This document shows positions 25,095-32,710 of a stretch of 38,525 nucleotides of DNA, in pieces (positions within the stretch are counted from its first letter, which is position 1; each line of letters opens with the position of its first letter). The stretch is from Alphaproteobacteria bacterium (lineage in GTDB: Bacteria > Pseudomonadota > Alphaproteobacteria > UBA2966). A program made the translations under genes and the position numbers. The stretch lies in contig JASLXG010000204.1 of assembly GCA_030740435.1 (NCBI GenBank), forward strand, positions 1 through 38,525, given 5' to 3'. Under the pieces are notes generated by a model that saw only the letters and a program-made list of their open reading frames with translations, made no database searches and was not told where the DNA came from.

Positions 25095-25568
25095 TTAAGG
25101 AAACTCGACCGTGAAAACGTGCCAGGCCAATTGCGAAAGTCCGATGGGTACGACGAGCGCAACGGCCGCCAGCAGCGCATAGTTGCGCTGGCACAGGAAA
25201 ACCATCATCGCCAGCAGCAGCACGCCCATGGTGATCTCGAAGCCGGCCAGCGGCATGGCGATTATGGTGGCGACGACCAGGGCGATCAGAATGGCCATGC
25301 GAACCAGCTCGGCCGCACCGATGCCGGTTGCGCTGTCGCCGAATTCCTCGTCTTCGGCCTGGACGCCGCCCGGCTTGGCGCGCAACGCCCCCAGGCCCAG
25401 GACGACGGCCGTGATCAGGCAGATCCAGATCGCCATCGAGGGCAGGCGGGCCGGGGGAATGTCGAGCGGGCTTTGGGCCGGAGCGGTGTGGCTTGGGATG
25501 ATCCAGGCGAGCAGGAGGATCGAGCAAAGCGCCACGATGATGCTCGAAACCAGGTTGGTGGTTCTCAC
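25095..25568 (-). CDS. tctB: TctB-like small membrane subunit of the tripartite tricarboxylate transporter
   Basis: A 157-residue protein with four predicted helices: LVSSIIVALCSILLLAWIIP; a second near MAIWICLITAVVLGLG; a third and fourth near MAILIALVVATIIAMPLAG and LLLAMMVFLCQRNYALLAAV. An acidic cytoplasmic loop (AEDEEFGDSA) lies between. This is the usual TctB topology; sequence conservation in the family is low, so position between tctC and tctA carries weight. The GTG start has GGGAGGG just upstream. Confidence 0.88.
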   Translation of the reverse strand: MRTTNLVSSIIVALCSILLLAWIIPSHTAPAQSPLDIPPARLPSMAIWICLITAVVLGLGALRAKPGGVQAEDEEFGDSATGIGAAELVRMAILIALVVATIIAMPLAGFEITMGVLLLAMMVFLCQRNYALLAAVALVVPIGLSQLAWHVFTVEFP

Positions 25569-25626
25569 GCGACCCTCCCGGCGCCCGGGGACGAGGGCAT
25601 CAGGAGCGGCCTGATGCCCTCGCGGG

Positions 25627-26586
25627 TCATTGGATGGCCGCCAGTACTTTCTTCAGGCTGACGGTCATGGCGGCGATGTTTTTCGTCAACTGGGCCGCCG
25701 GCACGAAGGTCTTGGGGAACTTCATGCGCCCCAGGATGGCGCTGAAGTCGGGATCGTCCATCGAGGCCTCGATAGCGGCCTGAACCTTGGCGACGGCCGC
25801 CGCCGGCGTTCCCTTGGGAGCCGCGATCAGAGCCGTGCCGGGCATCGCTATGCCGTAGAGCTCCTGCATCGACGGCGCCTTCGGTGCCGAGGCCAGGCGC
25901 TCCGAAAGGCAGGATGCGAGGACGATGAACTTGTCGCCGTACTTGTTGTGGACACCGCCGGACCAGGCCAAATCCACCTTGTTGCCGAACATGAACGGCA
26001 CCATCTCGCCACCGCCTCGGGTGGGAATGGCGGTCCAGTCGATGTTTTCCTTCTTGCCGATGTAGTTGATGAAGGCGCGTGAGATGCCGCCCTGATCGGC
26101 CACGTTCATGCCGGGATTCTTCTTGGCATAGGCGATCAGTTCGGCAAACGTCGAATAGGGCCGGCCCGGCGTGGTGACGAACGCCATCTGGTAGTCGGTA
26201 ACGCCGGCGACATATGAAAAGCTATCGGCCGTGTAGGCGATGCCTTTTTTCGACAGCGGCTCCCAGGTAATGGTGGCGGCGGCGGCGAACAGCAGCGTGT
26301 AGCCGTCGGGCTTGGCCTTGGCCACCAGGGTCGAGCCGATGGCACCGCCGGCGCCGGGTTTGGTTCTGACGATAACCTTCTGGCCAAGGTTTCTGGAGAT
26401 CGCCTTGGACAGGATCTGGGCCATGGTTTCGGTGCTGCCGCCCGCCTTGTAGGGCACGATCAGCGTTACCGGCTTGGCCGGGTATTCGGCCGCCTGAAGG
26501 CTGGCGGACGCCACGCAGGCAAGCGCCAGGGCAGCCGCGGCAGTCACGGTCCCGGCGATTTTCCTGTCAATTCCTTGGTACAACAT
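25627..26586 (-). CDS. tctC: TctC-like periplasmic binding protein of the tripartite tricarboxylate transporter
   Basis: A 319-residue extracytoplasmic solute receptor (Bug/TctC family). The signal peptide (TAAAALALACVASASLQAAE) is followed by the classic YPAKPVTLIVPYKAGGSTET and LGQKVIVRTKPGAGGAIGST. The ligand loop SYVAGVTDYQMAFVTTPGRP follows, with the C-terminal lobe containing LIAAPKGTPAAAVAKVQAAI. I chose the ATG at 26586 (MLYQGIDRK), with GGGAGGTAA upstream, instead of an earlier in-frame start. First gene of the tctC-tctB-tctA-gntR set, diverging from the DUF3604-type gene. The bound acid is unknown. Confidence 0.93.
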   Translation of the reverse strand: MLYQGIDRKIAGTVTAAAALALACVASASLQAAEYPAKPVTLIVPYKAGGSTETMAQILSKAISRNLGQKVIVRTKPGAGGAIGSTLVAKAKPDGYTLLFAAAATITWEPLSKKGIAYTADSFSYVAGVTDYQMAFVTTPGRPYSTFAELIAYAKKNPGMNVADQGGISRAFINYIGKKENIDWTAIPTRGGGEMVPFMFGNKVDLAWSGGVHNKYGDKFIVLASCLSERLASAPKAPSMQELYGIAMPGTALIAAPKGTPAAAVAKVQAAIEASMDDPDFSAILGRMKFPKTFVPAAQLTKNIAAMTVSLKKVLAAIQ

Positions 26587-26635
26587 TGGCCTTACCTCCC
26601 TCTCCCGTATTGCCATCCCACAACCTAGTCTTTAA

Positions 26636-26731
26636 TACATTAATGTGTCAATTTGATATTATATGGTTTTATTACAGTAGATTAGAGCTGTTTGGTTCCG
26701 AATAATCGATAATTCACTGGTTACATTAATG
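26636..26731. promoter_or_regulatory. paired TACATTAATG sites in the tctC/DUF3604 divergent region
   Basis: TACATTAATG occurs at 26636-26645 and again at 26722-26731; each contains the self-complementary CATTAATG, and the first is part of the palindrome ACATTAATGT. They flank an AT-rich tract between divergent genes. This spacing suits a pair of operators, most simply for the local GntR protein. Confidence 0.45.
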
Positions 26732-26788
26732 CAATCCCTGCTAGGTTGGCGCGGACAATACGGCCGACCACAGGGAGCTGGCGACATC

Positions 26789-29113
26789 ATGGCGAACGAG
26801 GTGGACGGAGCGGTCTCCGAGGCATTGATAGGCGAAGTATGGCCTGCCGCCCTTCCGGGCGAAGACCCGGCGCTTTATGGCCGGGTAACGCTCGAGACCA
26901 GAGATGCGGTGCAAATCCGCAGCCTGCAAACCTTTCGCCTGACCTACACGGTCGGCTCCTTGGGCCTCGATGACACCGGCGCCATTCGCATCGTCTTCCG
27001 CGCCCTGGGGGACTGGGGCGGCCTGCAAACCGCCGATCCCGCGGCGCCCAACTACGTCACCGCGAGAACCAGCTCCGGGGTGCCGCTCGAGGTCGGCTAC
27101 AGGCCTTACGGCATGGCTGCCCGGCCGCGCTGGAAGTCGCTGACGGTTCGCGTGACGGGCGGCTATCTGGGCCAGGGCGACACCATCACGGTGGTGTTCG
27201 GAGACACCTCCGGCGGCTCGCCGGGCATGAAGATGCAGACCTTCGTCGAAGCCGCCTTCGAGTTCAAGACGCTGGCCGATGTCTGTGGGGTGGGCTTGTT
27301 CGTGCCGCTGCCCGACACGCCGAGGGTAGCCGTCGTACCGGCCGAGCCGGTGGTCTGGCGGGCCGTTCTGCCGAGCCTGCGCCGGCCCGGCGAGAGCTTT
27401 CGCTTCGGCCTCAAGGCGGAGGACGCCTGGGGCAACCCCACGGATCTTGCCGAGGCGCGCTTCACTTTCGAGGCGACTTTGCCGGTCTCCGGCTTGCCGC
27501 CGGGATTGGCTTACGAAAAGGGCCGCAAATCAGTCTGTTTCGATGGCCTTTCGGCCGATCAGACGGGTGTTCTGCGTATTGCCGTCAAGGACGAAGCCGG
27601 CGAGATCGTCGCCACCTCCCACCCCATGGTAATTCGCGCCGACGGGGTTTCGGGCTATTGGGGGGACCTGCACGGCCAAAGCGGCGAATCCATCGGCGTC
27701 ACCACGGCGCGCCAGTACTTCGACTTCGCCCGCAACAAGGCCTTCCTCGACGTCAGCAGCCACCAGGCCAACGACTTCCAGCTCAACAACGCCTTCTGGG
27801 CCTATCTCAACGAGCTCACGGCGGAGCACAACGAAGATGGCGCGTTCATCACCTTTCCCGGCTACGAATGGTCCGGCAATACCTCGGTGGGCGGCGACCG
27901 CAACGTCTATTTCCGCCACGAAGGACGGCAGATCCACCGCTCCTCCCATGCGCTGTTGACGGACCGTTCCGACCTCGATAGCGATGCCACCGACGCCCGG
28001 GCCTTGTTTGCCGCGCTGGCCGGCGAGGATTCCGTGGTCTATGCCCACGTCGGCGGGCGCTATGCCGACATCGCCTACGCCCACGACCCGAAAATCGAAA
28101 CGGCGATGGAAATCCATTCCGCCTGGGGCACCTTCGAATGGCTCCTGACCGACGGCTTTGCCCTCGGTCATCGCTCGGGCGTGGTGTGCAACAGCGACGG
28201 CCACAAGGGGCGGCCCGGCGCCAGCTACCCCGGCGCCTCGAACTTCGGTGCCTACGGCGGTTTGACCTGCTTCTTGACCCACGAGCTGAGCCGCGACGCC
28301 ATTTTCGATTGCCTGCGCAGGCGCCATCACTACGGCACCACGGGCACCCGCCTGCACCTCGACGTCGGCGTTCGCATGGCCGGCGGCGGAGCCTTGTACG
28401 ACCGCGACCCCCGGGCCTTTCCCGAGACCTCCTCGAGCCGCGTCGACGAAGTGATGATGGGCGATATCGTCCAGACCGACGATGCAGAGGTGCGGCTGAA
28501 TTTCCAGGTCGTCGCCCAGGCCCCCATCGAGCGGGTCGAGGTGCGCAACGGCAGGGACGTCGTGGCGACGCTGCGGCCCTATGACGCCGAGGCGCTGGGC
28601 AATCGCATCCGGGTGCTGTGGAGCGGCGCCGAGTATCGCGGCAGGAGCCGCGACACCAACTGGCGGGGCCGGGCGGTATTCAAGGGTGCCGAGATAGGCC
28701 GGATGGAAAAGATCAACGCCTGGAATCCAGAGCGCCTGCTTGAGCTGGAGGGCTCGGGCACCGTGGTCTTCGATGCCATAACCACCGGCAACTACGGCGG
28801 CTTCGACGTCTGGCTGAGGGGCGGCGGCAGCTTGGACATCGAAACCAACCTGGGATCGATGGCCCTGGCGCTGGACGACATTGGTCTCGAGGATTGCCTC
28901 ATGGAAGCCGGCGGCCTCGACCGCATGATCAGGGTGTTTCGCCTGCCCGAGGAAATCGCGGAGCGCGAACTGGCGGGGGAAGTGACGATCCCGCTGGCCC
29001 CCAGGGGTGACAACCCGCTGTGGGTCTCGGTCTATACCGAGGACGGTTTCCAGGCCTGGAGCAGTCCGGTTTTTGCCTACCGGCGGGAAGCCGAACGGCC
29101 ACACATCGATTAG
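26789..29113 (+). CDS. DUF3604-type protein with PHP-like metal-site motifs
   Basis: A 774-residue protein of a poorly studied family that I place as DUF3604 from memory. The N-terminal 290 residues are beta-rich (Ig-like, FRLTYTVGSLGLDDTGAIRI). The core then begins YWGDLHGQSGES and shows evenly spaced His/Asp motifs resembling a PHP metallohydrolase: DVSSHQANDFQ, FPGYEWSG, VYAHVGGRYAD, MEIHSAWGTFEW, CNSDGHKGRPG, RRHHYGTTGTR. No signal peptide is evident, so it is probably cytoplasmic. Start 26789 has AGGGAG upstream; an ATG at 26729 is less supported. It is divergent from the tct operon, so it may process the imported acid; this is inference. Confidence 0.7.
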   Translation: MANEVDGAVSEALIGEVWPAALPGEDPALYGRVTLETRDAVQIRSLQTFRLTYTVGSLGLDDTGAIRIVFRALGDWGGLQTADPAAPNYVTARTSSGVPLEVGYRPYGMAARPRWKSLTVRVTGGYLGQGDTITVVFGDTSGGSPGMKMQTFVEAAFEFKTLADVCGVGLFVPLPDTPRVAVVPAEPVVWRAVLPSLRRPGESFRFGLKAEDAWGNPTDLAEARFTFEATLPVSGLPPGLAYEKGRKSVCFDGLSADQTGVLRIAVKDEAGEIVATSHPMVIRADGVSGYWGDLHGQSGESIGVTTARQYFDFARNKAFLDVSSHQANDFQLNNAFWAYLNELTAEHNEDGAFITFPGYEWSGNTSVGGDRNVYFRHEGRQIHRSSHALLTDRSDLDSDATDARALFAALAGEDSVVYAHVGGRYADIAYAHDPKIETAMEIHSAWGTFEWLLTDGFALGHRSGVVCNSDGHKGRPGASYPGASNFGAYGGLTCFLTHELSRDAIFDCLRRRHHYGTTGTRLHLDVGVRMAGGGALYDRDPRAFPETSSSRVDEVMMGDIVQTDDAEVRLNFQVVAQAPIERVEVRNGRDVVATLRPYDAEALGNRIRVLWSGAEYRGRSRDTNWRGRAVFKGAEIGRMEKINAWNPERLLELEGSGTVVFDAITTGNYGGFDVWLRGGGSLDIETNLGSMALALDDIGLEDCLMEAGGLDRMIRVFRLPEEIAERELAGEVTIPLAPRGDNPLWVSVYTEDGFQAWSSPVFAYRREAERPHID

Positions 29114-29118
29114 CTCCG

Positions 29119-29985
29119 TTATCCCGGATTGGATACCGTCACGGCAGCGGGTTTGCGGCAGTAGAACTCGGTCGGGATGATTTGCTGCTCCCTTAGACCA
29201 CGATTGACGTTCCTCATGGCCTCGGGAGCGAGGTCTCCGTGGATCAGCATGACGGCAAGCTGCAAAGGTCTTCCGCCACCTTCGACGGCAGCGCGGGAGC
29301 GGGCGGCAAAATCGAGGTTCTCGGCCAGCGTATTTCGCACCTCCAGCACGTCAAAGCCGCTGAGCTCCAGGGTCCGCTGGGTATCCTCCGGGGTCAGGAG
29401 AAAGCTCGACGCGCCATCCCGGGCCCAGGGCGTGGGGTATTCCAGGCCATGGTTGGGGCCTTTGGCCAGGTCCGACATGATCAGCCAGCCGCCGGGCCGC
29501 AAGACCCTCAGGGCCTCGCCGTAAAGCAGGGTCCGGTCGGCTATGTTCATGGCCACGTTCATGCAGTAGGCGCCCGCGAAACTGCCGGCGGCGAAAGGCA
29601 TGGCCAGGGCATCGCCCTGTTGGCAGGAGACCTTGTCCTCGAGGCCGACCAGGGCGGTCAGCCGTCGCGCCACCTCGCAGAGCTCTGCGGTGAGATCGAT
29701 GCCACTTACCCGGCAGCCAAAGCGATCGGCAAAATATCGCGCCGGACCGCCGATGCCGCTACCGATATCGAGCAAGTGATCCTCGGGCCGGATGACGAAT
29801 TCATCCGCCATTTCCGCCGTCGCTTCCAAGCCGCGGCCATGGAACTGGTCGTAGGACGCCAAGTCCCGGACCGTCGCCCGTTGCGGCTCGATGCCGCCAT
29901 CACGCATTGCCGCGACCAGTCGCTCGAACAGGTCGCCGCCGCCGTTGCCGCTGTAATGGCCAACGATGTTTGCCGTCTCGGTCAT
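29119..29985 (-). CDS. class I SAM-dependent methyltransferase (UbiE/SDMT-like)
   Basis: A 288-residue Rossmann-fold methyltransferase. Motif I is LLDIGSGIGGPARYFADRFG, followed by VSGIDLTAELCEVARRL, then QQGDALAMPFAAGSFAGAYC (motif II/III) and LRVLRPGGWLIMSDLA. The preceding SYDQFHGRGLEAT resembles the entry segment of sarcosine/dimethylglycine and related small-amine or quinone methyltransferases, but the acceptor is unknown. The ATG at 29985 begins MTETANIVGHYSG; the frame is open much further upstream without homology. It converges with the DUF3604 gene with five bases between. Confidence 0.87.
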   Translation of the reverse strand: MTETANIVGHYSGNGGGDLFERLVAAMRDGGIEPQRATVRDLASYDQFHGRGLEATAEMADEFVIRPEDHLLDIGSGIGGPARYFADRFGCRVSGIDLTAELCEVARRLTALVGLEDKVSCQQGDALAMPFAAGSFAGAYCMNVAMNIADRTLLYGEALRVLRPGGWLIMSDLAKGPNHGLEYPTPWARDGASSFLLTPEDTQRTLELSGFDVLEVRNTLAENLDFAARSRAAVEGGGRPLQLAVMLIHGDLAPEAMRNVNRGLREQQIIPTEFYCRKPAAVTVSNPG

Positions 29986-30124
29986 GTAGCACGAGCATAG
30001 TCGGTCAACGCCCTTGCAGCTAACGAAACCAAGCAATTGCCAGGGCGAACAGGGAAAAAGCGCGCCGGCCAGCAGCCCCGATGCGGCAGGTGACGCGGGC
30101 AGGCAAAGGCCCCATATTGTCACC

Positions 30125-30430
30125 ATGCGTGCCAGCGTACCCCAAAACGGCGAGAAACCCGAGGCCGTGGTGGTCTGCATCAACCGGCGCCTGGGAGCCG
30201 ACGCGGTATCGTGCGCCGGGCGCGGCAGCGAGGCTGTCGCGGCTGCCCTCGAAGACGGCATCGCACACCGTGGCCTGGCCGCCGCCCTGGTGCGCCTCAA
30301 ATGCCTGGGCAGTTGCCAGCACGGGCCTAACGTGCGCTTCGCGCCCGGCGGCGCCTGGTTCTCGGGCGTGGCTCTCGATGACGTGGCGGAGATCCTCGAC
30401 CACCTGGAACGCTTGACGGCTGGCGGCTGA
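30125..30430 (+). CDS. small thioredoxin-like [2Fe-2S] ferredoxin-type protein
   Basis: A 101-residue protein with a four-Cys pattern like the thioredoxin-fold 2Fe-2S ferredoxins: VVVCINRRLGADAVSCAGRG in the first half, and LKCLGSCQHGPNVRFAPGG in the second (Cys-x3-Cys). The end (WFSGVALDDVAEILDHLERL) is the family's usual helix. Start 30125 lies just before the first strand; no clear ribosome-binding site. It is followed after 27 bases by the crotonase on the same strand, so they may share a transcript. The electron partner is unknown. Confidence 0.72.
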   Translation: MRASVPQNGEKPEAVVVCINRRLGADAVSCAGRGSEAVAAALEDGIAHRGLAAALVRLKCLGSCQHGPNVRFAPGGAWFSGVALDDVAEILDHLERLTAGG

Positions 30431-30457
30431 GTGCCCTTTCGGGTTAAGAACGCATCC

Positions 30458-31237
30458 ATGGCCTATCAAACCATCGAATTCAGCGGCCAGGGCCGCGTCG
30501 CCACCATCTCGCTGGACCGTCCCGAAAGCCTCAACGCCTTCGTCCCCGAACTGCTGCAGGAGACCGGCCAGGCGCTGGAGACGGTGGCCGCCGACGAGGG
30601 CATCAGCGTGCTGGTGCTGACCGGCAAGGGCCGTGCCTTTTCCGCCGGCGTCGACCTCAAGGCGCTCAAGGCCCGCGGCCTCGATCTCAGCTCGGGCGAC
30701 GTCGGGCCGGGGCTCAACGACAATGCGCGCCGCGTCACCGAGCTCCTGGAGAGCATGCCCCAGGCCACCATCGCCAAGGTCAACGGGCATTGCTTCACCG
30801 GCGGCCTGGAGATCATGCTGGCCTGTGACATCATCCTCGTCGCCGAGGAAGCCAAACTCGGGGACACCCACGCCGTGCTCGGGTTGCGGCCGACCTGGGG
30901 CATGACCCAGCGCCTGCCCCGCCGCGTCGGCCTGATGCGGGCGCGCGAGCTCTCGTTCACCGCCCGCACCATCTCGGGCCGCGAGGCGGCCGAGATGGGC
31001 CTGGCGCTGGAGGCCCTGCCGGCGGCCGAGCTCGACGCCCGGGTCGACGAACTGGCGGCCGCCATCGCCGCCAACAGCCCGGGCTCGATCGCCGCCTACA
31101 AGGACCTCTACCGCCAGGCCGCCAACCTCGGCCTCGAAGCCGGCCTCGACTACGAACGCAAAGCCGACTACGTGGTGGCCGACGTCGAGGAACGATTCGG
31201 GGCCTTCCTGGCCAAATTGGGCGGCAAGGGGAAGTAG
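30458..31237 (+). CDS. enoyl-CoA hydratase/isomerase-family (crotonase) protein
   Basis: A 259-residue crotonase. CoA/oxyanion-hole motifs are present: GRAFSAGVDL at 59-67 and NGHCFTGGLEIMLACD at 109-124. Glu118 matches the first catalytic Glu of enoyl-CoA hydratase. The second catalytic Glu (normally in a GxPE motif) is replaced: the sequence reads LGDTHAVLGL, putting His138 there. The reaction may therefore not be simple hydration; isomerase, hydrolase or lyase activity is possible. ATG 30458 (MAYQTIEFSG) is preferred; a GTG at 30431 in frame would add nine residues. Confidence 0.88.
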   Translation: MAYQTIEFSGQGRVATISLDRPESLNAFVPELLQETGQALETVAADEGISVLVLTGKGRAFSAGVDLKALKARGLDLSSGDVGPGLNDNARRVTELLESMPQATIAKVNGHCFTGGLEIMLACDIILVAEEAKLGDTHAVLGLRPTWGMTQRLPRRVGLMRARELSFTARTISGREAAEMGLALEALPAAELDARVDELAAAIAANSPGSIAAYKDLYRQAANLGLEAGLDYERKADYVVADVEERFGAFLAKLGGKGK

Positions 31238-31253
31238 GCCGCTTGGCGGCGTT

Positions 31254-32657
31254 TTAGACGATCACCGCCTGGCGCACGCGCGGGTTGGCCAGCAGGTCAG
31301 CCACCACCGTCAGTCCCTGGGCCAGACGCTCCCGGGTGCTCTCGTAGCCCAGCGCCAGGCGTAACGATTGCGGCGCCGGTCCTGCTTTGAGCATGAAGAT
31401 CTCGCCCAATGCTACCTTGACGCCGCGCTCCTCGGCCGCCGCCCGGAAGGCTTCCTCGGTCCACTCGTCCGCAAGGTCGACCCAGAGGTGAAAGCGGAGA
31501 CCTTCACGATGGCCCGCGGAGCTTCCCAGAATGTCCTGCGCCAAACGGCAACGGGCCCGCATTTCCCGGCGCTGCCAATCGTTGAGGTCCGCGGCGGTGC
31601 CGTCGTCGATCCAGCGATGCGCGATCTCGGCGGTGATCGGCGAAGGCATCCAGCATGACATCTGGACCGCGTTGCGCAGCGTCTCGCGGTGCGCCTCGGG
31701 GGCGCGCACGATGCCGATGCGCAGGCCCGGCGCCAGGGATTTCGAGACGCTGCTGACAAAGAGCGTACGTTCCGGCGCGAAGGCGGCAAGCGGCGGCGGG
31801 CGGTCAGTGGGAAGAAAGCCGAAGACGTCGTCCTCGATGACCGTCAGGTCGTGGCTGCGGGCGAGTTCCGCTATTTCCCGGCGTCTTCGCTCAGGCATGG
31901 TGGCTCCGGTCGGCGATTGCAGGGTCGGCATGCAATAAAGCACCTTCGCCGCCGACTTGCGGCAAGCCGCCTCGAGGGCCTCGGGCACGATGCCGTCGGC
32001 ATCCAGGTCGAGACCAACCAGCCCCAGGCCGAAGTGATGGGCCATCTGTTTGAGAGGGGGATAGCTGAGCTTTTCCGCCAGCACCGTATCGCCCGGACGG
32101 GTGGTGGCCATCAAGGCCATGAGGATGCCGTGCTGGGCGCCGTTGGTCAGCACGATCTCGTCGCCCTTGGCCTCCAAGCCCAGGCGGCCCAACCAGGACG
32201 CGGCCGATCGCTGATGGGCCTCGATGCGCCCGCTCTCTGTGTGATCGAGCAGAGGGCTCAGGTCGCCCGCAGCGCCGAGGTCGCGGAAAGCCTGGGCCAG
32301 GGCCGGCGCGGCGATCCCGGCCGGCGGCAGGTTCATGACCAGGCTGACGGGGCCGTCGCTGTCGCGGGCCGGGCCCCACAGGGCGGAAAGGCTTTCGGCC
32401 ACCCGCCTGGTGCCGTGGGGACGCACGTAGGTTCCGCGGCCGACCTCGGCGCTTACCATTTCCTGGCGCTCGGCGTCCTTGTAGGCCCGGCCCACGGTGC
32501 CCAAGGAAAGCCCGAGCGCGTAGGCCAGCTCTCGTTGCGGCGGCAGCTTGGCGCCGGCGGCCAGCGAACCGTCGGCAATGGCCTCGCGGATGGCCTCGGT
32601 CAGGGCGCGATGCTTCGGCCCGCTGTGGCCGGCGAGGTTTGGCAGCCATACTGTCAT
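31254..32657 (-). CDS. MocR-type (GntR-aminotransferase) transcriptional regulator
   Basis: A 467-residue regulator with an N-terminal GntR winged helix (residues about 15-80: LTEAIREAIADGSLAAGAKL, QRELAYALGLSLGTVGRAYK) fused to a class I aminotransferase-like PLP domain. PLP-site features: IVLTNGAQHGILMALMATT, VIEDDVFGFL, and the Lys in LFVSSVSKSLAPGLRIG. Members such as GabR, PdxR and TauR use PLP-bound amino compounds as inducers and usually control a divergent gene. Here the divergent neighbour is a class III aminotransferase, a fitting target. Its start at 32657 lies almost on its predicted transcription start, so it may be leaderless. Confidence 0.92.
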   Translation of the reverse strand: MTVWLPNLAGHSGPKHRALTEAIREAIADGSLAAGAKLPPQRELAYALGLSLGTVGRAYKDAERQEMVSAEVGRGTYVRPHGTRRVAESLSALWGPARDSDGPVSLVMNLPPAGIAAPALAQAFRDLGAAGDLSPLLDHTESGRIEAHQRSAASWLGRLGLEAKGDEIVLTNGAQHGILMALMATTRPGDTVLAEKLSYPPLKQMAHHFGLGLVGLDLDADGIVPEALEAACRKSAAKVLYCMPTLQSPTGATMPERRRREIAELARSHDLTVIEDDVFGFLPTDRPPPLAAFAPERTLFVSSVSKSLAPGLRIGIVRAPEAHRETLRNAVQMSCWMPSPITAEIAHRWIDDGTAADLNDWQRREMRARCRLAQDILGSSAGHREGLRFHLWVDLADEWTEEAFRAAAEERGVKVALGEIFMLKAGPAPQSLRLALGYESTRERLAQGLTVVADLLANPRVRQAVIV

Positions 32658-32665
32658 TGTGACAA

Positions 32666-32701
32666 TTAATACTTTGACTCCGGATATGAGTCAATTATAT
32701 C
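32666..32701. promoter_or_regulatory. palindrome carrying both -35 boxes of divergent promoters
   Basis: TTGACTC (32674-32680), 7 bases, then GAGTCAA (32688-32694) form a perfect dyad. Rightward: TTGACT at 32674 with TATATC at 32696, spacer 16. Leftward: TTGACT (32694-32689) with TATTAA (32671-32666), spacer 17. The two promoters thus overlap, and one bound MocR dimer could control both. ATTGT G ACAAT (32656-32666) next to it is a further small dyad. Confidence 0.6.
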
Positions 32702-32710
32702 GATACAATT

